This document shows positions 1 to 7,453 of a DNA stretch of 42,782 bases, in pieces; position 1 is the stretch's first letter; every line of letters begins with the position of its first letter. The notes below the pieces were generated by a model. It was not told the origin of the DNA and made no database searches. It saw only the letters and a list, made by a program, of their open reading frames with translations. The translations under genes and the position numbers were made by a program. Source of the stretch: Nitrososphaeraceae archaeon (GTDB lineage: Archaea; Thermoproteota; Nitrososphaeria; Nitrososphaerales; Nitrososphaeraceae); NCBI GenBank assembly GCA_009377575.1, contig WHTU01000025.1, positions 1 to 42,782 on the forward strand, read 5' to 3'.

Positions 1-370
1 TTATTTCCCATGCCGAAATGAGCTTGATGGTTACGGGTCAATTTGAATGTGCGTAAAGGAAGACAGTATTCCTTCATAGGGACTTCTTATCCACGTCGGG
101 TTATCAATGAAGGTTGTGATTGCCTTGAGCTTTTGTAGTACGTGAATCAGACCTCCTGGAATCGAACTGAATTTTTAGAAATCAGTTGTTAAACGTCTTC
201 AGGGCGATGGCTTGGCCTCATTTTTTTTTAGAAAGTTAGATCATGTTTCATTTGGTATGGGGGAAACGGCTATTAGTGAGGAGGGTGGTAGAATCTGATC
301 CATTCTCTTGCCACTGATTAGAAAGTTGCCTCTATCGAGAACCATTAAATAAGAGTTGGAGCTGATCCGA
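1..370. other. intergenic, no gene seen
   Basis: I see no open frame of convincing length or RNA gene here. A T-rich run near 222-230 and a TATA-like element (CATTAAATAAG, 341-351) lie in it. The latter sits about 25 bases before the ATG at 371 and is the likely promoter of the small zinc protein downstream. Confidence 0.4.
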
Positions 371-583
371 ATGGTATTGAAAAGAGTGTGTGAGAGCTGT
401 CTCTATACCGGTGACGATTATGAGTATCTGCAGGCAGGCGACTTTTGTACAGAATGTATAAGCGTACATTCTATGTGTCCGCGATGCAATGCAGCTTATC
501 ACAGTGCATTGATTACCGATGATACTTTAGTCTTTGAAAGACAGCATATAATGAACAATGAACAGCATCAATTACAACGTTAG
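371..583 (+). CDS. small zinc-ribbon-like protein
   Basis: Seventy-residue protein whose N-terminal half carries three CxxC-type knuckles (CESC, CTEC, CPRC) followed by HS and an unstructured tail, so it very probably binds one or two zinc ions. An in-frame TTG exists at 356, but the TATA element at 341-351 would start a transcript near 371, so the ATG at 371 as a leaderless start is preferred. Function is unknown; such stand-alone ribbons in archaea can be nucleic-acid or protein adaptors. The C-terminus (MNNEQHQLQR) is polar and low in complexity. A 61-codon frame overlapping its end (558-743) has no promoter and is not called. Confidence 0.5.
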   Translation: MVLKRVCESCLYTGDDYEYLQAGDFCTECISVHSMCPRCNAAYHSALITDDTLVFERQHIMNNEQHQLQR

Positions 584-790
584 TCCCATGCTTTTGAAAC
601 AATCATGCTTTGAAGACTACCGGCTCGAATGCATTGTATTTATAACCGATAATCTTTGTAATTTACTTCCACTAGTCGTACCGGATGATGAAGAGCAAGA
701 TAGTCCCCCTATTATTCTGGCAAATCAATGTCAGAAGAGATGAAGAGAATGACCGGACTACTGAATCCTGAATAGACATTCATGTTTCAT

Positions 791-896
791 GCTCCGGCCG
801 GGATTTGTTCCGTTGCGGTATTGACCGCAGTCCGATTGAACCCGGGATCTCCGCCTTGAGAGGGCGAAATGCTTAACCGGACTACACCACCGGAGC
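791..896 (-). tRNA. tRNA-Glu (CTC) with a T-loop intron
   Basis: Read on the minus strand, the gene folds as a complete tRNA: acceptor GCTCCGG/CCGGAGC, D-arm GTGT/GCAT, anticodon arm TCGCC-CTCTCAA-GGCGG with anticodon CTC (Glu), and T-stem CCGGG/CCCGG. The T-loop is interrupted: TTCAA is followed by about 31 extra bases before AT-CCCGG. Removing them gives a normal 75-base tRNA with a TTCAAAT loop. The intron therefore lies in the T-loop, a non-canonical place known in several archaea and cut by the tRNA splicing endonuclease at a bulge-helix-bulge fold. No CCA is encoded. Confidence 0.9.
805..835 (-). other. tRNA-Glu T-loop intron
   Basis: About 31 bases between TTCAA and ATCCCGG of the tRNA; the exact ends are ambiguous by one or two bases because the flanks share A residues. 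The insert contains TGCGGT and ACCGCA, which can pair into a 6-bp helix with a small loop, as expected for a bulge-helix-bulge splicing substrate. Confidence 0.75.
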
Positions 897-1046
897 TCAA
901 CACATTGCAGGTTATTCATCATATAAAAATTGCGTTTAAGATTACTTAACTTATACTCGATCTATCCCCTTGCTTAAAATTTGTTCGGATAACACACAAC
1001 TAATGGATTGCATTATATTTGGTAGTCACTAGATGAACCTAATTTA

Positions 1047-1961
1047 TTGGAAGACAACGACATTCCACCGGCTATTTCTACCTATCTCCATGAAGTTTTA
1101 AAAGCGCCAGCTTTGCTCGTTGGTTGTAGAGCGATCGGGTTAGGAATATCAAAGCCCTGCTGTGAATTTGATATAATTGTCTTATCGAATGAAAATCATC
1201 CTCATAAGGTGACGAAACTCGGTTCACACTGGATGGAGCTTGTACATATCCCCTTGAAATCTGAGGTACGAAAAGTAGTACTAGATAACATCGAGGAAAT
1301 CGTGCTAAATGATACGGATGATCTCGTGCTATCTTCGATAAAAAATACCGACACGAATAGGAAAAGACGGACTACTAGCAAATCGGCAATCGCAAGAAAG
1401 TTGCTCATTTCTTGCTTAATGAGACACAACGAAATAGAAGGAATGTCACAGAGATCGCCCATAATTTCGTCAATGCTACTCAAAATTTCTGCCTATGAAA
1501 TCATGCAGAGTCTGGTATATTTTTCTGGGTTACCGGGATCGCCGTTGCATCAGATGGATTTGATCAGAAAAACGCTGGAGCCAAATCGGTTCGAGTCTGA
1601 GAGCATTTCATTGGCATTAGAAATCATCGGGGTGGAGAGAGCATCAAGTTCTGTACTGAGACGATCCATCCCTTCCTATTCTCAACTTGCCGCGCAAAGG
1701 TACGATAGACAGCTGATCGAAGCCAAAATTAATTTTCTTTACGAATCCGGCATGACTGTAGATTGTTATTACTATATCGGGAAAATGTGTTCCGAGATTC
1801 TCAGACCACTGAACAGTAATTTTTGGCAAACCTATGGAAAGCTGATACAAATTGGAATGGATCTAAGCTTGGACGTTGAGCATATTCAAAGATGGAATTC
1901 ACAGCTGACCCTAGCAGCCAAGCAGCTGCTGCGGTCTCACCGAACGGTTAGCGCAGGTTGA
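1047..1961 (+). CDS. conserved hypothetical protein, 304 residues
   Basis: Unrecognised soluble, mixed alpha/beta protein. The N-terminal 90 residues contain alternating hydrophobic strands (LLVGCRAIGLGIS, FDIIVLS, WMELVHIPL) and look like a small Rossmann-like or nucleotidyltransferase-like fold with the pattern G-x-G then E-F-D at about residues 31-42. That similarity is weak and only an inference. The C-terminal two thirds is predicted helical. The start is a TTG: a TATA box (CATTATATTTGG, 1010-1021) lies 26-37 bases before it and the nearby ATG at 1033 is out of frame. Its 3' end overlaps the convergent small zinc gene by 25 bases. Confidence 0.7.
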   Translation: MEDNDIPPAISTYLHEVLKAPALLVGCRAIGLGISKPCCEFDIIVLSNENHPHKVTKLGSHWMELVHIPLKSEVRKVVLDNIEEIVLNDTDDLVLSSIKNTDTNRKRRTTSKSAIARKLLISCLMRHNEIEGMSQRSPIISSMLLKISAYEIMQSLVYFSGLPGSPLHQMDLIRKTLEPNRFESESISLALEIIGVERASSSVLRRSIPSYSQLAAQRYDRQLIEAKINFLYESGMTVDCYYYIGKMCSEILRPLNSNFWQTYGKLIQIGMDLSLDVEHIQRWNSQLTLAAKQLLRSHRTVSAG

Positions 1962-2176
1962 GTTATTTCAACTCTCTTACTTCTAGCACGCAATTTTGCT
2001 TTGTACTTGAGATTTCTTGGCTTAGTTCTTAGCCTATAACCACAACAGGGACACCATAATCCTTCCCATTTTATAAAAATTTCACAAATCTGGCAACGTC
2101 TTTGACCACTAACGTACCTGCCCGACCCGACAGGCTTTTGTGCCCTATGCCTAATACAGATGCCTTTACACGTCAT
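1937..2176 (-). CDS. thaumarchaeal small zinc-ribbon protein (CxxC/CPCC)
   Basis: Basic 79-residue protein with C3, C7, a CQIC knuckle and CPCCGYRLR, the layout of a small zinc-ribbon family that I recognise as frequent and multicopy in Nitrososphaeria (CKG-x-C, GQRRCxxC, WEGxxCPCCGxxLRxxPR). The many Arg/Lys residues after the ribbon suggest nucleic-acid or ribosome association, but function is unknown. The start ATG has a TATA box (TGTTTAAATAGTA on the minus strand, about 2205-2217) at the usual distance. The gene ends inside the 3' end of the convergent upstream gene. Confidence 0.8.
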   Translation of the reverse strand: MTCKGICIRHRAQKPVGSGRYVSGQRRCQICEIFIKWEGLWCPCCGYRLRTKPRNLKYKAKLRARSKRVEITQPALTVR

Positions 2177-2294
2177 CGTATGACCTAAATCAAGGTCTTG
2201 TAATACTATTTAAACATGAGTAACTATTTTTAGTGATCTATTAATTACAACAGTCTGACAAATAAAAAAGAGATAAACTAAGCGGAGGCGCGCC

Positions 2295-2549
2295 TTACTT
2301 AATTGAAACGCTCTTGGCTTCGAATGCTTCGTTCATTGTGAGATACTCGTCGATTTTCATCTTGACATCTTCTGGTTCGGTATCATCCATCCCTGAAAAC
2401 CCAGCCTTAAATGAGATCTTGTTACCTGAGACATTGACCTCTTCAATCTCCATATCCGCATAGACATTCGTAAGTTCAGTTACCCATTCCTTGGCTTCGT
2501 TTTCATTAACGCCACCTGTTTCTATGTTTACGGTTAGCATCTTGGTCAT
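2295..2549 (-). CDS. small acidic hypothetical protein
   Basis: Eighty-four residues, strongly acidic, with an alternating strand-helix-strand pattern (MLTVNIETGG, a helix rich in Glu, then NKISFKAGF) ending in a helix and a short strand. It reads like a small alpha/beta-sandwich stand-alone domain. No family recognised. It has a strong promoter region of two tandem TATA-like boxes just upstream (2576-2620), so it may be well expressed. Start ATG at 2549 is the only in-frame ATG near those boxes. Confidence 0.65.
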   Translation of the reverse strand: MTKMLTVNIETGGVNENEAKEWVTELTNVYADMEIEEVNVSGNKISFKAGFSGMDDTEPEDVKMKIDEYLTMNEAFEAKSVSIK

Positions 2550-2575
2550 TCAAAATCACCTAAACCAAGTTCATT

Positions 2576-2620
2576 CCGGCTATTAATAAAGTTGACGTAT
2601 GGTTTTCCGACTATTAATAG
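2576..2620 (-). promoter_or_regulatory. two tandem TATA-type boxes before the 84-residue gene
   Basis: The 13-base word CCG(G/A)CTATTAATA occurs at 2576-2588 and 2607-2619, 31 bases apart with one mismatch. On the minus strand each reads TATTAATAG, a good archaeal TATA box. The first lies about 30 bases before the ATG at 2549. The repeat may be a double promoter or an operator embracing the TATA box. Confidence 0.5.
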
Positions 2621-2836
2621 CTTTGAAGCATTTCCACCTCTTTATATCTTCAAGTTTTTTGGGGTGGATTTGAAGATATTGTCAAATGCCAACATATGAT
2701 AAGAAAATTCTGGTTATGGCGAAAATGCTAGTGAGAAATGGTTGCAATATCACGTCTACTGGTTTACTGCCCTTTTAATAGTCAGATTTGCATCAAGAAG
2801 CGTTGAAAAATACTCGTAAGAAATAAGTGTCCTGAA

Positions 2837-2992
2837 TTATTCCATGTTCCACATTTTCGTTAGTTCTTTGTTGAATTTGGTTGCTTGTTCATCTGTGAGG
2901 GGATCCCCACAATTCTTGTGTGTTGGAACCACCTGCATTCCCCATAGCTTGAACTCAACTTCATAGAATTGGATATTGGGACAGCTACACAT
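2837..2992 (-). CDS. small Cys-containing hypothetical protein, 51 residues
   Basis: A short gene: begins MCSCPNIQFYEVEF, continues with a strand-like hydrophobic stretch, THKNCGDPLTDEQA, and a helical end KMWNME. Three cysteines and one histidine (CxC ... HKNC) could hold a metal. A TATA box (CATAAATATGAC on the minus strand, near 3020-3031) is about 30 bases before the ATG, supporting real expression. No family recognised. Confidence 0.55.
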   Translation of the reverse strand: MCSCPNIQFYEVEFKLWGMQVVPTHKNCGDPLTDEQATKFNKELTKMWNME

Positions 2993-3105
2993 ACATAACT
3001 AGGAGGGGAACATCAGTCATATTTATGTTAGCTGTTGAATAGGAACCTGATGATGGGTGGCGCCTATTGAAACATTTATCAGTTCCTTTTTGAACATATC
3101 AGTTA

Positions 3106-4188
3106 ATGAAAAACTACTTAGCCAAGACCTCAAGGAGCTTCCGAGCTAACTTGGAAGTATGTTTCCTTGTTACTATTCTGGGATCAAGCATTTTGTTAAT
3201 GAATACACTAGACCCCAGCCGTGCTTTTGCACAGGGAGATAGTTGGTATGTGGGAAAGGGCGCAAAGCCCGACACTTATTATACATACCAGATTCAGAAT
3301 CTTGACACTAATCAGGGCAGACCATTTCTGATGACAATTTATCTAGAGGAATTCGATGAGTCTAACGGATATTGGATCGCTCCAGTATTCGTAGTCGATC
3401 AAGGAGAGGTGTACAATGGTACGTTCCATCTCAGTGATCTGGACATGAGCGCATTAGGATCCTCAGTCGTGCCTCCTGAAATGGCCCCATACAGAAACGC
3501 TTACTCTAGTTCACTGCAGTGGCTGGCATCCTACGTCCCTAAGCCTGGGCAGTCCCTTAGTGCTCCTAATTGGGGGAAGATAGCAGCCATAGGAGGCTCG
3601 GCTATTTCTCCTGGCGGGTCAGCCAAGGTCACAACACCTGCTGGTACATTTGACACGGTTGATGTATCTTGGACATATGGTGCTACAAATCATATCTGGG
3701 TAAATCCCAATTTACCGTATCCCGTGAAGGCAGAGACCTTTGCTGGGGTGACTAGCGGAAAACCTCCTGTCCTATTTGCATTCGAACTCCAAGCCACTAG
3801 TAACGGTCAACCACCACCTCCCGAAGCCGTCATAGAGAGCCCTAAATCGCCGTTAAACCAGCTAACCGGTAGGGGTTCCTATAGTATTCAGTTGATATGG
3901 GAACCAGATCCGATTATTGCTGGCCAGGAAACGAAGCTCGGCTTAATCTTTAGCGATAGTTTTGGGGCAACCGTTAGCCGAGTCACGTATGATTTTACGA
4001 TAACTGGGGAGAATGAAACCGTATTAACTGAGCTGAAGAACCAAAGAGCTGATGATGGTACAAACCTACATACTGTAAACTTCCCCTCTCCAGGCCCGTA
4101 TGACTTGGAGGTGACCGTAACCTCAGAAGAAGGAGTAACGACAGGAGAATTCGTAGAGAGCGCAACCTTCAGGGTTGTAGCAACTTAA
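3106..4188 (+). CDS. exported protein with C-terminal Ig-like domain
   Basis: 360 residues. An N-terminal signal peptide (hydrophobic VCFLVTILGSSILLMNTL, cleavage plausible after SRAFA-Q) exports it. Residues about 45-240 form a domain with WYVGKGAKPDTYYTYQI near its start and HIWVNPNLPYPVKAETF near its end. Residues about 245-360 (SYSIQLIWEPDP, GPYDLEVTVTSEEG) look like an immunoglobulin-like beta-sandwich seen in thaumarchaeal surface proteins. It is probably a cell-surface or secreted protein of unknown ligand. A TATA element (ACATTTATCAG, 3070-3080) places the start at or near ATG 3106. The next gene is a shorter paralogue of the first domain. Confidence 0.8.
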   Translation: MKNYLAKTSRSFRANLEVCFLVTILGSSILLMNTLDPSRAFAQGDSWYVGKGAKPDTYYTYQIQNLDTNQGRPFLMTIYLEEFDESNGYWIAPVFVVDQGEVYNGTFHLSDLDMSALGSSVVPPEMAPYRNAYSSSLQWLASYVPKPGQSLSAPNWGKIAAIGGSAISPGGSAKVTTPAGTFDTVDVSWTYGATNHIWVNPNLPYPVKAETFAGVTSGKPPVLFAFELQATSNGQPPPPEAVIESPKSPLNQLTGRGSYSIQLIWEPDPIIAGQETKLGLIFSDSFGATVSRVTYDFTITGENETVLTELKNQRADDGTNLHTVNFPSPGPYDLEVTVTSEEGVTTGEFVESATFRVVAT

Positions 4189-4266
4189 TGAGGGAATCAT
4201 AATTCCGTCCCAACAGTCTTTTTTTGGTTCTTTAGTTTTAAGAACAATCGTATTTGGAAAGAGATA

Positions 4267-4962
4267 ATGTCTCCCGTACGGCAGGTAATCCTGCTCACTT
4301 TGGTTTTAGCGACATTAGGGATTGTTGTTAGTTTGGTGATAGTGGCTGTTGGAGGCGGCTTTTCGGGTCCTGTTCCTTCACTATTGAGTCCACCATCTTC
4401 AAAGGATCTGTGGATAGTGGGAGAAGGATTAAGAAATAATACACGCATAAACTATATTCTAACCTCAACTAGTCCCACCGCGCTATCGCTAATCAATTCA
4501 ACTGTTTCTATTCAATTCATTCAAGAAGGAAATGACTCTTGGAAAGCAAACTTTAACATAATCAATGGTTCCTACGATTATACGGGAAGCATCCTTCTTT
4601 CAAAAGAGTATCTAACCAACAGGCAGATGCCTGAAGGCGATTTGGCTGACGTTTATAGGATTATAGAATCGTCATTATTTGATATTCGTAATTTCGCCAG
4701 GGAACCTAAATATCTGGCTCCAGGAGCGCGTTGGGACAACGTAGTTTCTGGCGCTCTCACAGCGCCGATTAGGATTACCGGACAAGACTCGATCATGGTC
4801 AATGGCACAACAGTTGATTCTTACGTGTTGCAGTATGATCTTCCGTCCAAAGTAAGCAAGATTTGGATCGCCCATGGATTTCCATTACCTATTAAAGCCG
4901 ATGTAGGCGATTCTGACAGCAGCACAAGATACACATTTGAGATGGTCGGATACAGAAGATGA
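4267..4962 (+). CDS. membrane-anchored paralogue of the upstream exported protein
   Basis: 231 residues: an N-terminal transmembrane anchor (residues about 5-30, VILLTLVLATLGIVVSLVIV), then an extracellular domain with several NxS/T sequons. It shares landmarks with the previous gene: LWIVGEGLRNNTRINY matches WYVGKGAKPDTYYTY, and IWIAHGFPLPIKADV matches IWVNPNLPYPVKAETF. It lacks the Ig-like C-terminal domain. The pair thus looks like an old tandem duplication with different membrane attachment. A TATA box (AGTTTTAAGAAC, about 4230-4241) gives it its own promoter. Function unknown. Confidence 0.78.
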   Translation: MSPVRQVILLTLVLATLGIVVSLVIVAVGGGFSGPVPSLLSPPSSKDLWIVGEGLRNNTRINYILTSTSPTALSLINSTVSIQFIQEGNDSWKANFNIINGSYDYTGSILLSKEYLTNRQMPEGDLADVYRIIESSLFDIRNFAREPKYLAPGARWDNVVSGALTAPIRITGQDSIMVNGTTVDSYVLQYDLPSKVSKIWIAHGFPLPIKADVGDSDSSTRYTFEMVGYRR

Positions 4963-5025
4963 GAGTCGACTTCCGGCTATTAGATAGCCATGAAGTTCTC
5001 CCTAAATATACGTCAGCATAACTGA

Positions 5026-5559
5026 CTAGTGAGGATTGCTAAAATTATACACATTCTCAAATAACCAGTCCACAAACTCTTTTACTCCATCCTTCTCCAC
5101 ATTACACCACAGGTGAATGGATCCTGGCAGAATTTCTAACCTACCTTCGGCAAAGGTTATCCGCACACCTTCCTTGCCTTCGTACATATATGCATCATCA
5201 GCTTTGGAGGCAGGAAACATTTCGAGAGCCTTCTGCTTTATAGTTTCGCGTTCAATGGGAAACCGTTTTCTATGCTTGTCGAATATGATCCCCAGGTTCT
5301 CGGTGCCATAGGAATCAATTACAGACACTCTTCGGTGGTCAGGGAAGTGTATCTGCAGGTTTAGGTAGTACCTGGAGCCAACAAACCTTGTTATCTCGTT
5401 AACCTTTTGATAAGCCACTCCAGGATTAGCCCTCAAAGAACTTTCCAAAACCTGTCTGTTGTAATCGATATTAGATCTAAGCTCCTGAAGTAATGCCGAA
5501 AAGGTTATTGTCAAAGCTTCAATGGTCTCTCCAAAGTCACAACCATAATCTAGTTGCAT
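5026..5559 (-). CDS. conserved hypothetical protein, 177 residues
   Basis: Soluble protein with a helical first half (residues 1-60) and a beta-rich second half. The strands contain YYLNLQIHFPDHRRVSVID and GVRITFAEGRLEILPGSIHLW, followed by a final helix rich in aromatic residues (FVDWLFENVYNF). No known motif seen. The ATG start is supported by a TATA element at 5584-5596. It is divergent from the next gene and the two appear to share that TATA element. Confidence 0.65.
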   Translation of the reverse strand: MQLDYGCDFGETIEALTITFSALLQELRSNIDYNRQVLESSLRANPGVAYQKVNEITRFVGSRYYLNLQIHFPDHRRVSVIDSYGTENLGIIFDKHRKRFPIERETIKQKALEMFPASKADDAYMYEGKEGVRITFAEGRLEILPGSIHLWCNVEKDGVKEFVDWLFENVYNFSNPH

Positions 5560-5583
5560 TCATCTTAATATTGAGATGCTAAG

Positions 5584-5596
5584 TTAGTATATATTC
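5584..5596. promoter_or_regulatory. near-palindromic TATA element between divergent genes
   Basis: TAGTATATATTCG reads as a TATA box on both strands. For the minus gene it gives a start near 5563, just before ATG 5559. For the plus gene it predicts transcription from about 5615, slightly inside the annotated TTG at 5608, so that start is uncertain. Only about 50 bases separate the two genes. Confidence 0.45.
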
Positions 5597-5607
5597 GATT
5601 ACTAGCT

Positions 5608-6228
5608 TTGGTATTTAGAGACACTACATCTGAACGAGCCTCTAGCGTCCAGGACTATCAAGTAACTTGCTCGGATTTCATAAGTGACATTAGCAGAGAT
5701 TACAAGGAGTGGGTTGATAGATATCAGCTCAGTGCCCCAGAATCAGTCGAACGGAAAGAAGGCATCGACTTGGTTGCGCGAACAACATCTAACTGGATTT
5801 TCAAGTATGGTCTTAACATAAAGAAAATCGATATCATAATGAATGATGGCATAAATAAGATGGCGGAGTATACTGCAGGATACCCGTTTGATTATGAGAT
5901 TGTTGTCGGATCTGCCAAGCGGTTTGTCAAACAACCCTTACGAAAAATTGCCTTAACCGTTAATGCGGTCCCAAGACTAGGGAGAATGGTTAAAATTGGG
6001 AATTATCAAAAAGGTCAGGTTTTTCTATTAAGTTCGGAAAATGAAGTAAATTACTCTGCTAGTAAGGAGAGTTTTGTCGGTGGAGACATACTTAAAGATA
6101 TGGTAGTATTAGAAACGACAGGATGCAAGAGTGGCGATCTGGTTTCTATTACCATAGTAGTCGAAGAGATTCAAGATTCGTATGTGACAGAGAAAAGGGG
6201 TTACACGACTCTCATTTTATTAAGATAG
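5608..6228 (+). CDS. hypothetical protein, 206 residues
   Basis: No family recognised. The N-terminal half is helical (DYKEWVDRYQL, TSNWIFKYGLNIKKIDIIM); the C-terminal half has strands GQVFLLSSENEVNYS and VSITIVVEEI and may be a beta-barrel. No signal peptide or membrane segment. The only possible starts in the 5' part are TTG 5608 or an even weaker codon downstream; the shared TATA box at 5584-5596 is uncomfortably close, so the true N-terminus may be a little shorter. Confidence 0.6.
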   Translation: MVFRDTTSERASSVQDYQVTCSDFISDISRDYKEWVDRYQLSAPESVERKEGIDLVARTTSNWIFKYGLNIKKIDIIMNDGINKMAEYTAGYPFDYEIVVGSAKRFVKQPLRKIALTVNAVPRLGRMVKIGNYQKGQVFLLSSENEVNYSASKESFVGGDILKDMVVLETTGCKSGDLVSITIVVEEIQDSYVTEKRGYTTLILLR

Positions 6229-6463
6229 AGTCACGAGTTCTCGACGGGTCCTGGAGTTCGAATAATTTGTGTACTGGATGCGTGACACATGGATCCTTTT
6301 CATGGTCCAAATCTTGATTGCTGATGATCTCGGTGTATTTGTTACCATATCAATGAATTACATTTTTTCTAAAGTACAAAATTGCACGAGTATTCTTCAG
6401 TACATTTTTCGATTTTAAGGCACCGAAAGGTTGTTAAAGAGTCTTTCATAAATCTCGTAAGAT

Positions 6464-6538
6464 GCGACGGTCGTCCAGTTTGGTCTAGGACATCAGATTG
6501 CCAATCTGGTAACCCGGGTTCAAATCCCGGCCGTCGCA
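6464..6538 (+). tRNA. tRNA-Gly (GCC)
   Basis: Complete cloverleaf without intron: acceptor GCGACGG/CCGTCGC with discriminator A, D-stem GTCC/GGAC, anticodon arm TCAGA-TTGCCAA-TCTGG (anticodon GCC, Gly), T-arm CCGGG-TTCAAAT-CCCGG. CCA is not encoded. A TATA-like box is not obvious immediately upstream. Confidence 0.95.
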
Positions 6539-6589
6539 TGTCAGTCACTATAAAAGGTAGCTGCCTTGACCTGCGCTGGTCTGTTCCTA

Positions 6590-7036
6590 TTACTCAAGTC
6601 CTGTCTTGTCTGTGTATCTTGAAATTATTTGGAAAGCCTCTTCCAATTTGTCTTTTTTTGGTAGCTGTATTGCAAAGATATTTTCAGACATTAAAGATGG
6701 ATCATTTGGCGACAGCACAATTAACGCGCTTTCCAACATCACCTTAAAAAATGCTACCATTTCATTGGCATGAAACAAAAAGGAGTGTTCAAAGGCCGTG
6801 TCCATTATTTTCAAATTTATTTGAACAAAAACATCCTTCCCGTTATGATAGATATCCAGATTCGTATCTACAGCCATTTTTTTACCAGCAGCATAGTTGA
6901 TAAATGTCCTGAACTGGTTGTTATCAAGGTAAATGCAAGGTGCTGTCCCTTTATTAAACTCGATAATTGAAGCACCGCTAGTATGTAGATTCCTATAGAA
7001 ATCGTCGTAACTGGAGAATTTCTTTTTGTTGCTCAT
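6590..7036 (-). CDS. hypothetical protein, 148 residues
   Basis: Unrecognised soluble protein. A Lys/Ser-rich N-terminus is followed by an alpha/beta pattern with strands APCIYLDNN and KDVFVQINLKIMDT, and helices HANEMVAFFKVMLESALIVL and DKLEEAFQIISRYTD. It lies 34 bases downstream of the 91-residue zinc-type gene, separated by a T-rich segment, and may share its transcript. No catalytic motif seen. Confidence 0.65.
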   Translation of the reverse strand: MSNKKKFSSYDDFYRNLHTSGASIIEFNKGTAPCIYLDNNQFRTFINYAAGKKMAVDTNLDIYHNGKDVFVQINLKIMDTAFEHSFLFHANEMVAFFKVMLESALIVLSPNDPSLMSENIFAIQLPKKDKLEEAFQIISRYTDKTGLE

Positions 7037-7070
7037 TATTAAAAAAGGGGCAGCTTAAATTCAATTATCA

Positions 7071-7346
7071 TTAACGGTTTGCATTTACTGTCTCTCGAAA
7101 GTATTCTGTTAGTTCAATATTATTTTGCATTCGCTCATAAATGTACTCATGTGCTTTGCAAAGATAGAAGGGCATCTGGTTAAGCGAATTCATTAGACTA
7201 TAATTGCTCCTGTCCCACACTAATTCAAGTTGAACTACGAAATCCGCATCCTTTCCACAGACGTTGCAAGCGATTGAACCGTCAAGTTCGTAGTCTTCGA
7301 CGTTGTCTTGACCAGGCCACTCGCCAAAATTTCCCTCTTTCAACAC
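7071..7346 (-). CDS. small protein with CxxC ... CxxH putative zinc site
   Basis: Ninety-one residues. CNVCG at about 28-32 and CKAHEY at about 63-68 form a likely four-ligand zinc site (C-x2-C ... C-x2-H), separated by a strand-helix segment containing VVQLELVWDRSNY. The start is GTG at 7346, supported by a TATA box (CTTTTATGTG on the minus strand, about 7366-7376) 20-30 bases upstream. Function unknown; the following gene may be co-transcribed. Confidence 0.6.
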   Translation of the reverse strand: MLKEGNFGEWPGQDNVEDYELDGSIACNVCGKDADFVVQLELVWDRSNYSLMNSLNQMPFYLCKAHEYIYERMQNNIELTEYFRETVNANR

Positions 7347-7453
7347 AGCATGTAAGCAGTACCCACATAAAAGAGTTCTAATAACTTCTCACGGCCCTCA
7401 TTTGGAAGCATATTTCCAATGATAGTATGATCTGTTTGGGAGGGCAGCAATGG

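Noticed and set aside
558-743. 61-codon plus-strand frame overlapping the first zinc gene
   Set aside because: It has no promoter of its own, overlaps the end of a better gene, and shows no family pattern.
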